Source: Trinickia mobilis
GTDB taxonomy: Bacteria > Pseudomonadota > Gammaproteobacteria > Burkholderiales > Burkholderiaceae
Length of the DNA: 64,000 bases
Direction of reading: 5' to 3'
NCBI RefSeq assembly: GCF_017315705.1
Contig: NZ_JAFLRF010000005.1
Coordinates: forward strand, 62,001-126,000
Shown here: positions 1 to 9,794 of the stretch, piece after piece
How positions within the stretch are numbered: position 1 is the stretch's first letter
Layout: each line of letters starts with the position of its first letter
Translations under genes and position numbers: made by a program
Notes under the pieces: model-generated
The model's database searches: none
What the model was told of the DNA's origin: nothing
What the model saw: the letters and a program-made list of their open reading frames with translations, nothing else

Positions 1-261
1 GAAGGTGCGCTCGCGAAGCGCGCACGCGCGTTCGGCGGCGCGCGCGCGCCGGAACATCTCGCGCCGCTCACGCATACGTTCACGCATTTCAAGCTGGAGA
101 TCGAGCCCCGGGTGGTCGATGTCGACGTCGACCGTTCGTGCGTGCATCTGGAAGCCGGTGACAGCGAAACCGCATGGGTACCGCTCGCGGAAATCGCCGC
201 GTACGGCCTGCCCGCGCCCGTGCGCAAGCTGCTCGATTCGCTTCAGGGATCGCTGCTCTAG
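1..261 (+). CDS. mutY: A/G-specific adenine glycosylase MutY, C-terminal fragment
   Basis: The frame is open from the first base to a TAG at 259-261, giving the last 86 residues of a protein that begins outside the window. The segment FTHFKLEI (about residues 27-34 of the fragment) and the following beta-rich stretch are typical of the NUDIX-like C-terminal domain of MutY, which checks the 8-oxoguanine opposite the adenine being removed. MutY prevents G:C to T:A transversions in base excision repair. The catalytic HhH domain and Fe-S cluster are outside the window, so the family call rests on the tail alone. The gene converges on the LON-domain gene with a 30 bp gap. Confidence 0.82.
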   Translation, partial: EGALAKRARAFGGARAPEHLAPLTHTFTHFKLEIEPRVVDVDVDRSCVHLEAGDSETAWVPLAEIAAYGLPAPVRKLLDSLQGSLL

Positions 262-291
262 CTTCGCGCGGCCGCGCTTGGCGTCGATGTC

Positions 292-927
292 TTACAGCAG
301 TTGATGCTGCTGCATGTAGTGATGGACGACGTCGATGCGTGCGCCAGCGTCGCGAAGCTCCATCAGCTTTTGGCGCGCACGCAGCGGAATCTGCAGCACT
401 TCTGACAAGCGGTTCGACACCCACGTCGGATCGTCGAAACGAAACGGCTCGGCAAACGGAAGGCTTTGCGGTTCGCGCTCGCGGATCGTATCGATGATGC
501 GTTCGAGCACTTCCGCGCACGCGCCGAATTTCGCGAGCGCCTCGGTGCCTTCGAGCGGAATGTCATCGGGCAACGGCTCCGCCATCCCGACGAGCAGCCC
601 GCTCGCTTCGACTCGATGCGACAGCAGCTGAAAGCGCCTCCTGCCGCGCGCACGGATCAGCAGCATGCCGTAGGCGTCGACGTCGCACTGCTCGATTTCG
701 GCGAGACAGCCGATCGACTCCGGTACCGCCGGGTCGTCCTGCCGCGCCACCTCCGCGCCGCTTTTAAGCAGACAGACACCGAACAGCGTCTGGTCGCGAA
801 GACAGTCTCGCGCCATGTCCAGGTAACGCGCTTCGAAGATCTTCAAGGGCAAAAGCCCGTCGGGAAAGAGCACCGTATGCAGCGGAAAGAGCGGCAAATC
901 GGCAAGCACGGCAGGTGTAGTGGACAT
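292..927 (-). CDS. LON substrate-binding (N-terminal) domain protein
   Basis: A 211-residue protein starting MSTTPAVLADLPLFPLHTVL. The first ~190 residues match the LON N-terminal (substrate-binding) fold: the FPLHTVLFPDGLLPLKIFE opening is diagnostic. There is no AAA+ or protease domain, so this is a stand-alone LON-domain protein of unknown role, not Lon itself. An earlier in-frame start at 1023 would overlap the 3' end of rapZ; I chose the start at 927 because the domain begins right after it and it leaves a 37 bp gap to rapZ, with which it is probably co-transcribed. Family membership is clear; the function is not known. Confidence 0.85.
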   Translation of the reverse strand: MSTTPAVLADLPLFPLHTVLFPDGLLPLKIFEARYLDMARDCLRDQTLFGVCLLKSGAEVARQDDPAVPESIGCLAEIEQCDVDAYGMLLIRARGRRRFQLLSHRVEASGLLVGMAEPLPDDIPLEGTEALAKFGACAEVLERIIDTIREREPQSLPFAEPFRFDDPTWVSNRLSEVLQIPLRARQKLMELRDAGARIDVVHHYMQQHQLL

Positions 928-964
928 GGCGCAACGCTGAAAAAGGGCCGCGCAATGCGGCGAG

Positions 965-1858
965 TTAGGCCACCAGGCGCGATGACTCGCCGACATCGAT
1001 CGGCGCGTCGCGATGCCGCACAATCACGTTTGCCTCATTCGCGAGGCGCGCGGCAAGCGCCTCGGCGATGAATACGGAACGATGCTGTCCTCCGGTGCAG
1101 CCGATCGCGACGGTCAGATAGCTGCGATTGTCGTCGCGAAAGTGCGGCAGCCACTTCGTCAGGAACGACTGAATGTCGTCGATCATCTCGTGCACGACGG
1201 GCAACGCGTCGAGAAAATCGATGACAGGTTTGTCGAGTCCGGTGAGAGGGCGCAACTCGTGGTCGTAGTACGGGTTCGGCAGCGTGCGCACATCGAACAC
1301 CAGATCGGCATCGAGCGGCACGCCGCGCTTGAAGCCGAACGATTCGAACATCAGCATCAGGCCGGCATGCTCCTGTTCGATGAAACGCTTGACCCATGCG
1401 CGCAATACGTTCGCGCGCAGATTGCTGGTGTCGATCTGATGGCCGAACTCGGCGAGGTCCGCGACGAGTTCGCGCTCGCGCTCGATCGCCTCCTCGAGCG
1501 ACGTCATGACACCCACGTTCGCATCGTGCGCGGGCGAGCCCGACAGCGGGTGACGGCGGCGCGTCTCGGAAAAACGCTGGATCAGCGCCTGCGTGCTCGC
1601 GTTCAGGAACAGCACGCGAACGTCATGTTCGCTGGCCAGATTGCGGATGATGGCGGGCATGTCGCCGAGCGATGCGCTCGAGCGGGCGTCGATCGCGACC
1701 GCGAGGCGTTCCTGACCGTCGCTCGCGAGATATTCGGTGAGCGCGGGCAGAAAACGCGGCGGCAGATTGTCGACGCAGTAGTAGCCAGAGTCTGCGAGCG
1801 CGTTCAAAGCAACAGACTTGCCGGAGCCGGAGATGCCGGTGATCAGAACAATGCGCAT
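965..1858 (-). CDS. rapZ: RNase adapter / nucleotide-binding protein RapZ
   Basis: A 297-residue protein of the RapZ (YvcJ/YhbJ) family. The Walker A motif GISGSGKS lies at about residues 8-15, and the C-terminal domain carries the conserved GCTGGQHRS near residue 255. In enterobacteria RapZ binds the small RNA GlmZ and directs RNase E to it, tuning glucosamine-6-phosphate synthase for envelope precursors. Whether a GlmZ-type RNA exists in this lineage cannot be seen here. It lies 85 bp downstream of hprK on the same strand, a conserved linkage in beta- and gammaproteobacteria between rapZ and nitrogen-PTS genes. Length is normal for the family. Confidence 0.95.
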   Translation of the reverse strand: MRIVLITGISGSGKSVALNALADSGYYCVDNLPPRFLPALTEYLASDGQERLAVAIDARSSASLGDMPAIIRNLASEHDVRVLFLNASTQALIQRFSETRRRHPLSGSPAHDANVGVMTSLEEAIERERELVADLAEFGHQIDTSNLRANVLRAWVKRFIEQEHAGLMLMFESFGFKRGVPLDADLVFDVRTLPNPYYDHELRPLTGLDKPVIDFLDALPVVHEMIDDIQSFLTKWLPHFRDDNRSYLTVAIGCTGGQHRSVFIAEALAARLANEANVIVRHRDAPIDVGESSRLVA

Positions 1859-1943
1859 GGGGAAAAATCCGTTCGTTTCATCATAGCACCGGACCCAGCC
1901 TGTCGCGCCCCGCGGAGCACTTTGATGAACGCCGCGCCAGGCG

Positions 1944-2912
1944 TCAAATCAGCTTGCCGGGGAACTGGCTTTCCGGGTCCTGCATCGCCAGGCGCTGGCG
2001 GTCCATGAAGTCGCGCAAAGTATCGATGCCGCGCAGTTGCAGGATCGTGTTGCGCACCGCCGCCTCGACGAGAACCGCGAGGTTGCGGCCCGCGGCCACC
2101 TGGATCGTGACCTTGCTGATCGGCAGGCCGAGCACGTCGACAGTCTGGCTCTCGAGCGGCAGGCGCTGGAACTCGCCGTCCGGCCGGCGCACCAGTTGCA
2201 CGATCAGCTTCAGCTTCATTTTGCGGCGTACCGCGGTTTCCCCGAAGATCGTCTTGATGTCGAGGAGACCCAGTCCCCGCACTTCGAGCAGGTTTTGCAG
2301 GAGCGGCGGGCAGCGCCCCTCGACGAAATCCGGGCCGAGCCGCACGAAATCGACCGCATCGTCCGCCACGAGGCCGTGCCCGCGGCTGATCAGCTCGAGG
2401 CCGAGTTCGCTCTTGCCGAGACCCGAATCGCCGGTGAGCAGCACGCCCATGCCGAGGATGTCGAGGAACACGCCGTGCAGCGTTGCGCGCGGCGCGAGGA
2501 TGCGCGACATGTAGAGCCGCAGATTGTCGATGACCGCCGCGGCCGAGATCGGCGTCGTGAAGAGCGGCGTCGACGAGCGCGTGCAGCGCAGGACCAGCTC
2601 CGGCGGCGCGGGGATACCGCCCGCGACGACCAGGAACGGCGGCTCGAGCGCGATCAGCTCGGCCATGTGGCGCGAGCGGTCTTCGTCGGTCTGACGCTGG
2701 TAGTAGTTGATTTCGGCGTCGCCGAGCACTTGAATCCGGTTCGGGTGAATCAGGTTCAAGTGGCCGACGAGATCGGAACTGGCGGTCGCCGTGGCGACGG
2801 TTTCGGCCGAAAAGCCGCGCTCCCAGCCTTCATGCCCCGTCAGCCAGCTCAGTTTGAGCATGGAGGCGTTGTCGTCGAAGATGCTTTGGGCGTTGATGCT
2901 GGACGTATCCAT
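1944..2912 (-). CDS. hprK: HPr kinase/phosphorylase HprK
   Basis: A 322-residue protein beginning [19 protein letters not shown]. The C-terminal kinase domain has the P-loop GDSGLGKS (about residues 157-167) and the HprK signature [12 protein letters not shown]. HprK phosphorylates and dephosphorylates HPr-type carriers on serine, linking metabolic state to PTS phosphorylation. An in-frame start at 2999 would add 29 residues with no family similarity, so the inner ATG is preferred; this gives the usual proteobacterial length. It lies between ptsN and rapZ in a regulatory PTS block. No HPr (ptsH) gene is in the window; its partner must be elsewhere. Confidence 0.95.
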   Translation of the reverse strand: MDTSSINAQSIFDDNASMLKLSWLTGHEGWERGFSAETVATATASSDLVGHLNLIHPNRIQVLGDAEINYYQRQTDEDRSRHMAELIALEPPFLVVAGGIPAPPELVLRCTRSSTPLFTTPISAAAVIDNLRLYMSRILAPRATLHGVFLDILGMGVLLTGDSGLGKSELGLELISRGHGLVADDAVDFVRLGPDFVEGRCPPLLQNLLEVRGLGLLDIKTIFGETAVRRKMKLKLIVQLVRRPDGEFQRLPLESQTVDVLGLPISKVTIQVAAGRNLAVLVEAAVRNTILQLRGIDTLRDFMDRQRLAMQDPESQFPGKLI

Positions 2913-3038
2913 GAATCCGTGACTCCAAGTTACCCGGCCTCTCTCGTCCCAGCGGCCTGTTCGCTCGGCTAAAAGTTCCGGGTGCGCCCGCACGCGCACC
3001 GCACCGGCCGGCGCAATGCGCGTTGCCCTGTTATACCC

Positions 3039-3494
3039 TCAAGGGTGCCACTGGGTGAGCAGCCGATGCAACTCCGCGGCGCTAGGCTCCGAATGCAGGC
3101 GTTCACGCGCTTCGCGGTCGGACAGCAGCTGCGCGATTTCCGACAGGATTTCCAAATGCTGCTGCGTGGCCTGTTCCGGCACGAGCAGGAAGATCAGGAG
3201 CGAGACCGGCTGGCCATCCGGCGATTCGAACGGAATCGGCTGCTCGAGGCGCACGAAGGCGGCGAGCGGTTGCTTCAGCCCCTTGATGCGGCCGTGCGGA
3301 ATCGCGACGCCTTCGCCGAGCCCCGTCGAACCGAGGCGCTCGCGCGCAAACAGATTGTCGGTCACCGTGCTGCGGGCGATTCCGTTTTGATTCTCGAAAA
3401 TCAAGCCCGCTTGCTCGAATACGCGCTTCTTGCTGGTAACGGATAGTCCGACGACGACGTTTTCGAGGGGAAGGAATTTGGCTAAACGATTCAT
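3039..3494 (-). CDS. ptsN: Nitrogen PTS EIIA component PtsN
   Basis: A 151-residue protein starting MNRLAKFLPLENVVVGL. It is a single PTS EIIA type-2 (fructose/mannitol-like) domain with the phosphorylatable histidine in GVAIPHGR at His67. In the nitrogen PTS, EIIA-Ntr receives phosphate from EI-Ntr and NPr and acts as a regulator (of potassium transport and nitrogen or carbon control, for example) instead of a sugar transporter. An upstream in-frame start at 3566 would add 24 residues outside the family profile. A terminator-like hairpin lies between hpf and this gene, so ptsN probably has its own promoter in the ~290 bp between them. Confidence 0.94.
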   Translation of the reverse strand: MNRLAKFLPLENVVVGLSVTSKKRVFEQAGLIFENQNGIARSTVTDNLFARERLGSTGLGEGVAIPHGRIKGLKQPLAAFVRLEQPIPFESPDGQPVSLLIFLLVPEQATQQHLEILSEIAQLLSDREARERLHSEPSAAELHRLLTQWHP

Positions 3495-3729
3495 GTTGGC
3501 AGGCGGACGCGTGGCCTGGATTCTCCTCGCGGCAACTGACTGGTTGTCCATTTTCGCAGTGCTCACAGGGAATTGCGCGCGAGACCGGATTGTTCCCTAC
3601 GTCTGGCGACCCCGATAATAACCGGGACATTATAGAACAGCGCAAGCGTCGATGGTGCACCGCGCCATCTGTCGCCGCCCGGCGTCGTTTCGCTGCAAAA
3701 GAGCGCCGGCTCGACGCGCCGCCCCACGA

Positions 3730-3757
3730 AAAAACCGCCCGAAAACGGGCGGTTTTT
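3730..3757 (-). terminator. Intrinsic terminator after hpf
   Basis: A perfect GC stem ACCGCCCG / CGGGCGGT with an AAAA/TTTT loop is flanked by A and T runs. Read on the minus strand it ends in a run of six T. It sits 32 bp beyond the hpf stop codon and before ptsN. The flanking runs make it look bidirectional, but only minus-strand genes lie nearby. Confidence 0.85.
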
Positions 3758-3788
3758 CAGGGGGGAAGAATGCCTCTTCAAGAATTCG

Positions 3789-4148
3789 CTATTGCGGCGG
3801 CAGTTCGATGTGCGACGCCTCCGGATGATGCTTGATCGCGTGGTGCTGATGCTCTTGGAGACGATCCTTGTGCCGGATGACCTGCCTGTCGAGCTTGTCG
3901 ACCATCAGATCGATCGCGGCGTAGAGGTCGCCGTCCGCGCTTTCGATGAAGATGTCCTTGCCCTTTAGATGCAGATTGATTTCTACTTTCTGACGCTTTT
4001 CCTTTTCCTTGTGATTGTCGACCGAGAGGACCACATTGCCATCGATCACCTGATCGAAATGTCTTAGCACCTTGTCCAATTTGGTGATCACGTATTCCCG
4101 CAACGCTGGCGTTACTTCGAGATGGTGTCCACTGATCTTCAGATTCAT
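3789..4148 (-). CDS. hpf: Ribosome hibernation-promoting factor, short form
   Basis: A 119-residue HPF/RaiA-family protein starting [20 protein letters not shown]. It matches the single S30AE domain and has a His-rich C-terminal tail ([11 protein letters not shown]). Such proteins bind the 30S decoding centre in stationary phase; short HPF promotes 100S dimers together with RMF. There is no long C-terminal dimerisation domain. The start at 4148 is preferred over 4160 because GGAGAG lies 6 nt upstream of it and the family profile starts there. The gene follows rpoN on the same strand with a gap of ~170 bp, a conserved arrangement, and is closed by an intrinsic terminator. Confidence 0.94.
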   Translation of the reverse strand: MNLKISGHHLEVTPALREYVITKLDKVLRHFDQVIDGNVVLSVDNHKEKEKRQKVEINLHLKGKDIFIESADGDLYAAIDLMVDKLDRQVIRHKDRLQEHQHHAIKHHPEASHIELPPQ

Positions 4149-4317
4149 AGTGCTCTCCAAGCGAATGGCCGCCTGACACGCCTTGGTGCGGTCGTACCGG
4201 TCGCAAGCGGCCCGCTCGAATCATCACCCCGTGACTGACGAGCGGCGGGTCGTATCGGCCGGCCTTCTCCGCCAACAGCGTCGCGGCCGGAAAATGCCCG
4301 CCGCAATATGCAGCGAG

Positions 4318-5829
4318 CTACAGAGACTTGCGCAAATTCACTGCGGGAATCTTGAGGGCTTCGCGGTATTTAGCGACCGTGCGGCGTGCGACCACGAATC
4401 CTTGTTCCGCCAGCAGTTCGGCTATGCGGCTGTCTGAAAGAGGAGATTTGGTGTCTTCAGCTCCTATCAGTTGCTTGATGAGTGCGCGAATGGCCGTTGA
4501 TGAGGCCGCGCCCCCCGTGTCGGTCGAAACGTGAGATCCAAAGAAGTACTTAAATTCAAGCGTACCAAACGGGGTAAGCATGTACTTCCCGGTCGTTACA
4601 CGTGAGACCGTTGACTCGTGTAAACCCAGCGTATCAGCAATTTCTCGCAAAACCAAGGGGCGCATCGCAATTTCGCCGTGCGTAAAGAAGTTCTTTTGAC
4701 GCTCCACAATGGCCTGCGCGACCCTGAGGATTGTCTCGAACCGCTGCTGAATATTTTTGATCAGCCAGCGCGCTTCCTGAAGCTGCTGACGCAGCGATCC
4801 GCTGCCGGGATCGCCCCGGCTGTTGCGCAGGATGTTCGCGTACAGGTTATTGATTCGCAGGCGCGGCATCACTTCGGGGTTCAGCTCAGCCTGCCAGCCT
4901 TGCGATGTTTTCCTGACCATGATATCCGGCACGACGTAGTCGGCCTCGGCCTTGCCATAGGCGGCGCCGGGGAAGGGCTCGAGCGAGCGGATCAGCGCGT
5001 GGGCGTCGCGCAGATCGTCGTCGCCTGCCTTCAGTTGTTTGCGCAGGCGGGTGAAATCGCGTGCTGCCAGCAGTTCCAAATGATGAGCGACGATTTCGAG
5101 CGCGAGCGTGCGCGTAGGCGAGGCGTCGAGCCGCAGCAGTTGCAGCTTCAGGCATTCGGACGCCGAGCGCGCGCCGACGCCGGCGGGATCGAAGCTGTGC
5201 AGCAGCGCCAACGCGGCGTTGAGCTCGTCGAGATCGACCTCGAGTTCTTCGGGCAAGTCGGCGAGCACTTCCTCGAGCGAGGCGGTCAGATAGCCGTCGT
5301 CGTCGAGCGATTCGATCAGGAACGTGACCAGCGCACGGTCGCGCTGGCTCGCTTGCGTGACGCGCAGTTGCGCCATCAGGTGGTCGCGCAGTGTCGTCGT
5401 TGATTCGTGGATTTGCAGCGGCGGCAGATCGTCGTCATCGGAGGCGGTGCCGGAGCGGCCGTAGTCGTCGAGATTCCATTGGCTCGCGTCCGAGCCGCTG
5501 TCGGAGCCAAGGCCGTTGTATTCGTCGACGCCTTGCGGCTCGCCGCCGTCGGCGCTTTCGGCCGAGCCCGACGACGAGTTCGACGCCCCGGGCATCGGCT
5601 CGGGACTGCTCGTGTTCGGCGTTTGCGCAATAACCGTCCCGTCCGCGGCGACGCGCAACGGACTCGCGATCCATTCGTCTTCGCTTTCGAGCAGCGGATT
5701 TTGCGCGACCGCCATCGCGATTTCTTGTTGCAGTTCGAGCGTAGACAGCTGCAGCAGCCGGATCGACTGCTGCAGTTGCGGCGTCAGCGCTAGATGCTGC
5801 GATAGGCGGAGTTGGAGGCTGGCTTTCAT
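4318..5829 (-). CDS. rpoN: RNA polymerase sigma-54 factor RpoN
   Basis: A 503-residue sigma-54. Region I at the N-terminus is the glutamine- and leucine-rich activator-interacting segment ([20 protein letters not shown]). An acidic, Ser/Gly-rich region II spans about residues 75-135, then come the core-binding domain, a helix-turn-helix ([17 protein letters not shown]) and the RpoN box [15 protein letters not shown] near the C-terminus that reads the -24 element. Sigma-54 transcription needs AAA+ enhancer-binding proteins; none is in the window. It lies downstream of lptB with 183 bp between them and upstream of hpf, the standard order. Confidence 0.97.
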   Translation of the reverse strand: MKASLQLRLSQHLALTPQLQQSIRLLQLSTLELQQEIAMAVAQNPLLESEDEWIASPLRVAADGTVIAQTPNTSSPEPMPGASNSSSGSAESADGGEPQGVDEYNGLGSDSGSDASQWNLDDYGRSGTASDDDDLPPLQIHESTTTLRDHLMAQLRVTQASQRDRALVTFLIESLDDDGYLTASLEEVLADLPEELEVDLDELNAALALLHSFDPAGVGARSASECLKLQLLRLDASPTRTLALEIVAHHLELLAARDFTRLRKQLKAGDDDLRDAHALIRSLEPFPGAAYGKAEADYVVPDIMVRKTSQGWQAELNPEVMPRLRINNLYANILRNSRGDPGSGSLRQQLQEARWLIKNIQQRFETILRVAQAIVERQKNFFTHGEIAMRPLVLREIADTLGLHESTVSRVTTGKYMLTPFGTLEFKYFFGSHVSTDTGGAASSTAIRALIKQLIGAEDTKSPLSDSRIAELLAEQGFVVARRTVAKYREALKIPAVNLRKSL

Positions 5830-6012
5830 GGCAAGTTGAATTTCATTGTAGAGAGTTTGCCACGCGAGCGAAACCTCGCGACGCCTGGAAAAAAGCGTAT
5901 TGACGGTTTCTGTTCGGGAGGGCGGGGCGTGCGCCCCGTAAAAATTGCTGGTCGAGGGCCGGAGCCCGGCGTGGAGCCGGCCGGCGCGGCGGCGCGGTGT
6001 GCGCGCCGCGGG
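5830..6012 (-). other. Intergenic region between lptB and rpoN
   Basis: A 183 bp gap in an otherwise tight minus-strand block. It contains a GC-rich stretch with short inverted repeats of GCCGGC type near 5960-5990 but no T-tracted hairpin on the minus strand. It may hold an rpoN promoter; I see no convincing -35/-10 pair. Confidence 0.4.
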
Positions 6013-6819
6013 TTACATCCGGAAGTGTTCGCCGAGGTAGACGCGGCGCACGCTTTCGTTTTCGATGATGTCGCTCGGTGCGCCGGCGGCCAGCACGCTG
6101 CCGTCGCTGATGATGTAAGCGTGGTCGCAAATGCCGAGCGTTTCGCGGACGTTGTGGTCCGTGATGAGTACGCCGATATTGCGCTGCTTCAGGAATTTAA
6201 CGATCTTCTGAATTTCCAGAACGGCGATCGGGTCGACGCCCGCGAACGGCTCGTCGAGCAGGATGAAGCTTGGGTTCGTCGCGAGCGCGCGCGAAATTTC
6301 GACGCGCCGGCGCTCGCCGCCCGACAGCGACAGCGCCGGATTCTCGCGCAAGTGCGCGATTTGCAGCTCGTCGAGCAGCGCTTCGGTGCGATCGGCGATC
6401 AGCGCTTTCGACAGCCGTTTGCCTTCGTCGTCGAGCTGCAGCTCGAGCACGGCGCGGATGTTTTCTTCGACGGTCAGCTTGCGGAAGACGGACGCTTCCT
6501 GCGGCAGGTACGACAGGCCGAGCGACGCGCGTTTGTGAATCGGCAACAGGCTGATCGAGTTGCCGTCGAGGACGATTTCACCGGCGTCGAGCGGCACGAG
6601 GCCGACGATCATGTAGAACGACGTCGTCTTGCCGGCGCCGTTCGGCCCGAGCAGGCCGACGACTTCGCCGCTTTTCACATCGAGCGACACGTCCTTGACG
6701 ACCGTGCGCGACCCGTACCGTTTTTTCAGGTTGCGCACCACCAGCGAGCTCGTTGTGCCCGGCGGCTTGCGATTGGGCAGCGTGTGCGTCGTGGCGGCGG
6801 GAGTTGACAGGGTGTTCAC
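6013..6819 (-). CDS. lptB: LPS export ABC transporter ATPase LptB
   Basis: A 268-residue ABC ATPase. Walker A is GPNGAGKTT, the signature is LSGGERRR and Walker B is [13 protein letters not shown]. LptB energises the LptB2FG complex that extracts LPS from the inner membrane and pushes it along the LptC-LptA bridge. A ~25-residue N-terminal extension ([16 protein letters not shown]) precedes the ABC fold; an internal start is possible. Its first codon overlaps the lptA stop by 4 bp, pointing to translational coupling. lptF and lptG are not in the window. Confidence 0.95.
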   Translation of the reverse strand: MNTLSTPAATTHTLPNRKPPGTTSSLVVRNLKKRYGSRTVVKDVSLDVKSGEVVGLLGPNGAGKTTSFYMIVGLVPLDAGEIVLDGNSISLLPIHKRASLGLSYLPQEASVFRKLTVEENIRAVLELQLDDEGKRLSKALIADRTEALLDELQIAHLRENPALSLSGGERRRVEISRALATNPSFILLDEPFAGVDPIAVLEIQKIVKFLKQRNIGVLITDHNVRETLGICDHAYIISDGSVLAAGAPSDIIENESVRRVYLGEHFRM

Positions 6820-7496
6820 TGCGGCAGAGTTCCTTGAATCTGGGGCGACGGCGCGAGCGTGGCCGACGCGCCGGTGAGCGGGGCGGCGCCGCCCGACTTC
6901 GGCGAAAGCATTGCGCGCACGCGGCCGGTCGGATTGCCGGGGCCCGCTACATCCTTGCCGGCCTTCGCAGTATAGAAGTCGTTTTGGCCGTCATACGTGA
7001 TGACGCTGCCATGGACTTCGTCCATCAGCGTCGTGAGGCCCTGCATGCGGCGCACGGTCGCGTTGGTGGTGAGCGTCGTCAGGTCCAGCTTGCCGTCGTA
7101 GTTGATGCGCTCGGCGGTGCCTTCGATGTATTCGTCGACGCCGTCGCGCTTCTGCCGGAAGTAAGCGAGGTTCTTGCTCGCCGACGTGCCGACGGCGTAC
7201 TGGTACCCCTGCGGGTCCTGGGTGACTTCCACGCGATCGGCGCGGATGACGATCGTGCCCTTGGTGGCGACGACGTGCCCCGTGAAGATGTTGATCTGCT
7301 TCAGATCGTCGTAAGTCATGTTATCCGCTTCGATGTTGAGCGGTTTGTCGCGATCGGCGTGCTCGGCGTGTGCGAGCGGAGCCACGCCGAAGACGGGCAG
7401 CGAGACGAGCGCTGCCGTCAGTCCAGCGCGTACCGCGCGGCGCGCGAACGACACGCGTGCGCGGCCGAGGTCAAAACGAGAGAACGATTCGTTCAT
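6816..7496 (-). CDS. lptA: Periplasmic LPS-bridge protein LptA
   Basis: A 226-residue exported protein. A long N-terminal region ends in a signal peptide with a likely cleavage near [10 protein letters not shown]. The mature part starts with the OstA/LptA motif [17 protein letters not shown], a beta-jellyroll that polymerises into the periplasmic LPS bridge. The C-terminal ~40 residues are Pro/Ala/Gly-rich. It overlaps lptB by 4 bp and follows lptC by 29 bp, so the three genes form one transcription unit. Confidence 0.93.
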   Translation of the reverse strand: MNESFSRFDLGRARVSFARRAVRAGLTAALVSLPVFGVAPLAHAEHADRDKPLNIEADNMTYDDLKQINIFTGHVVATKGTIVIRADRVEVTQDPQGYQYAVGTSASKNLAYFRQKRDGVDEYIEGTAERINYDGKLDLTTLTTNATVRRMQGLTTLMDEVHGSVITYDGQNDFYTAKAGKDVAGPGNPTGRVRAMLSPKSGGAAPLTGASATLAPSPQIQGTLPQ

Positions 7497-7525
7497 GCAG
7501 TCACGCTAGGAATGGATGACCCGGG

Positions 7526-8125
7526 TCATTTGGGCGAGCCGCCGCCGGAGACGTCCGACGCGGCAATCTCACCTTTGACGTTGCCGAAGAGCTGCATCAC
7601 CCGGGTGACGTTGTTGTAGTGCATGCCGTTTGCCGTAGCCACGGAAAGGCCGCGCCGAAGTTTAACCGGCTTTTCGGTCTCGATCACGTCGTCGTTGACG
7701 AGCACGCGGAAATGTGACGAATCGGCCTGCATTTCCGGGTCGCCGTTGCCCGGCGCGCGCAGGATGTGGGCGTTGTCGTACAGATCGACGATCGACGCGT
7801 CGCCGTTGACCGTGCCGCGTAGGCCCGTGGCCGTCACGATCGGCTTGCCGGGCTGGAACGCTCGGATGGCCGGCATCGTGAGATCGCTGTTTTCGTCGTC
7901 TTCGTAGTGAACCATTTTCGTCGCCGTCAGCCGGTACTGCGTGGTGCCGGTCTGGTCGAGCTCGGAGACCGAGAAGTTGTCGGCGAAATAGTCGGGCGAA
8001 TGGGCCTTGGGCTTTTCGGGCTGGATTACCGGCGTCTGCGTGGCCTCCAGCAGCCAGTACGTGACGCCCGCCAGCAACGCCATCGCGAAGAGGGCGATCA
8101 GCGACGTGATTCGGGACGGGTTCAT
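7526..8125 (-). CDS. lptC: LPS export protein LptC
   Basis: A 199-residue protein with one N-terminal transmembrane helix (about residues 7-27, SLIALFAMALLAGVTYWLL) followed by the LptC beta-jellyroll. LptC is anchored in the inner membrane and passes LPS from LptB2FG to LptA. It overlaps kdsC by 4 bp at its start and precedes lptA. Length and topology are typical of the family. Confidence 0.94.
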   Translation of the reverse strand: MNPSRITSLIALFAMALLAGVTYWLLEATQTPVIQPEKPKAHSPDYFADNFSVSELDQTGTTQYRLTATKMVHYEDDENSDLTMPAIRAFQPGKPIVTATGLRGTVNGDASIVDLYDNAHILRAPGNGDPEMQADSSHFRVLVNDDVIETEKPVKLRRGLSVATANGMHYNNVTRVMQLFGNVKGEIAASDVSGGGSPK

Positions 8126-8670
8126 CCGCGCGAGGCTCCGCAGGCGGAGGCAAGCAGCGCGTCATAGCGGTTTTGCGCGCGCAGGATCGTCTCGCAGAGT
8201 TCGCGCGCGGCGCCGTGGCCGCCGCGCGCCTGGGCGACCCAGTGCGCGCGCAAGATCACCTCGGGGTGCGCGTTGGCCGGCGCGGCGGCGAAGCCGCACT
8301 GGAGCATGACAGCGAGGTCGGGCCAGTCGTCGCCCATGTAGCCGCATTCTTCCGCTGCGACGCCGGCTGCCTTCAAGAGATCCGCGAACGCCGTTCGCTT
8401 GTCTTCCACGCCTTGATAAAGATGGTTGACGCGGATTTCCTGCGCGCGCACTTGCACGATGCCCGACTTGCGGCCCGTGATGATCGCGGTGGCGATGCCG
8501 GCCTCGCGCAGCAGCTTCAGGCCGTGGCCGTCGAGCGAGTTGAATGACTTCATCGTGTCGCCCTCGGCCGTAAACATCAGGCCGCCGTCGGTGAGCACGC
8601 CGTCCACGTCGAAAATCATCAGCTTGACGCGGCTGGCGCGTTCGGCAACGGTCAGGGGCACCGAGTTCAT
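8122..8670 (-). CDS. kdsC: 3-deoxy-D-manno-octulosonate 8-phosphate phosphatase KdsC
   Basis: A 182-residue HAD-superfamily phosphatase of the small tetrameric KdsC type. The nucleophile motif is FDVDGVLTDG (Asp nucleophile near residue 20) and the metal-binding motif is MGDDWPDLAVM. It removes phosphate from Kdo-8-P to give Kdo for the LPS core. It overlaps lptC by 4 bp, and kdsD ends 1 bp beyond its start, so all of these are translated from one message. Confidence 0.95.
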   Translation of the reverse strand: MNSVPLTVAERASRVKLMIFDVDGVLTDGGLMFTAEGDTMKSFNSLDGHGLKLLREAGIATAIITGRKSGIVQVRAQEIRVNHLYQGVEDKRTAFADLLKAAGVAAEECGYMGDDWPDLAVMLQCGFAAAPANAHPEVILRAHWVAQARGGHGAARELCETILRAQNRYDALLASACGASRG

Positions 8671-8671
8671 C

Positions 8672-9655
8672 TCAAATCACCTTCTTCGAAAACAGGTCGT
8701 GCATGTTGAGCGCGCCGATCAGCTTGCCCGCTTCGTCGACGACGAGCATCTGGTTGATTCGATGGCGTTCCATCAGTTCCACCGCCTCGACCGCCAGGTG
8801 ATCGGGGGCGATCGTGCGCGGCGCGCGCGTCATCACCTCGGCGATCGGCAGCTCGCGGAAGTCGCCCGTGCGTTCGAGCACGCGGCGCAGGTCGCCATCG
8901 GTGAAGATGCCTTCGACGCGGTCGTTTTCGTCGACGATCGCCGTCATCCCCATGCGCTTCGCGGTGAGCTGGAAGAGGGCGTCGCGCACGGTCGCGTTAT
9001 CGAGCACCTTCGGCAGCTGGTCGCCCGTGCGCATCACGTCGCGCACGTAGGTGAGCAGGCGCCGGCCGAGCGCACCGCCCGGGTGCGAGCGCGCGAAATC
9101 GTCGGCGCCGAAGCCGCGAGCGTCGAGCACAGCCATCGCAAGGGCGTCGCCGAACGCGAGGGCGGCCGTCGTGCTGGCCGTCGGCGCGAGGTTCATCGGA
9201 CACGCTTCCTTCGCGACGCCGGCGTTCAGGTGCACGTCGGCGAGCTTCGCGAGGCTCGACTCGGGGCGCCCGGTAATCGCGATCAGCTTGGAGCCGAGGC
9301 GCTTCAGCAAAGGCAGAATCGAAATCAGCTCTTCCGATTCGCCGGAATTGGACATCGCGATGAAGACGTCGTCGGCGGTCACCATGCCGAGGTCGCCGTG
9401 GCTCGCTTCCGCCGGATGCACGAAAAACGCCGGCGTGCCGGTGCTTGCCAGCGTGGCGGCGAGTTTTCGGGCGATGTGGCCGGATTTGCCGATGCCTGAT
9501 ACGACGACGCGTCCGCGGCAGCTCAAGAGGAAATCGACTGCGCTGACGAAGCCGTCGTCGAGTTGATTGCGAAGCCCGCGCACGGCGTCAGCTTCGATGT
9601 CGAGCACGTCCCGGGCGAGCGCCAGCGCCCGGTCGCCATTGATTTTCGCTATCAT
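8672..9655 (-). CDS. kdsD: D-arabinose 5-phosphate isomerase KdsD
   Basis: A 327-residue protein starting MIAKINGDRALALARDVL. It has an N-terminal SIS sugar-isomerase domain (SGIGKSGHIARKLAATLAST and SNSGESEEL) and two C-terminal CBS domains. It converts ribulose-5-phosphate to arabinose-5-phosphate, the first committed precursor of Kdo. A longer open frame to 9733 lacks family similarity, so the inner start is used. It heads the kds-lpt unit and is divergent from the antiporter gene, with 139 bp between them that must hold both promoters. Confidence 0.95.
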   Translation of the reverse strand: MIAKINGDRALALARDVLDIEADAVRGLRNQLDDGFVSAVDFLLSCRGRVVVSGIGKSGHIARKLAATLASTGTPAFFVHPAEASHGDLGMVTADDVFIAMSNSGESEELISILPLLKRLGSKLIAITGRPESSLAKLADVHLNAGVAKEACPMNLAPTASTTAALAFGDALAMAVLDARGFGADDFARSHPGGALGRRLLTYVRDVMRTGDQLPKVLDNATVRDALFQLTAKRMGMTAIVDENDRVEGIFTDGDLRRVLERTGDFRELPIAEVMTRAPRTIAPDHLAVEAVELMERHRINQMLVVDEAGKLIGALNMHDLFSKKVI

Positions 9656-9794
9656 TCGCGGAGTATAGCAAAGGCGTTTGTTCGCCGCGCCAGGCCCCCT
9701 GCGCCTGTCTGCTGCCTTCCCCGGCCCCATCATCCCGAATGCGCCGTCCCTGCGCGCGTGACGGGTTCCGCTGACGAACGAGGACGCTTAGCCC

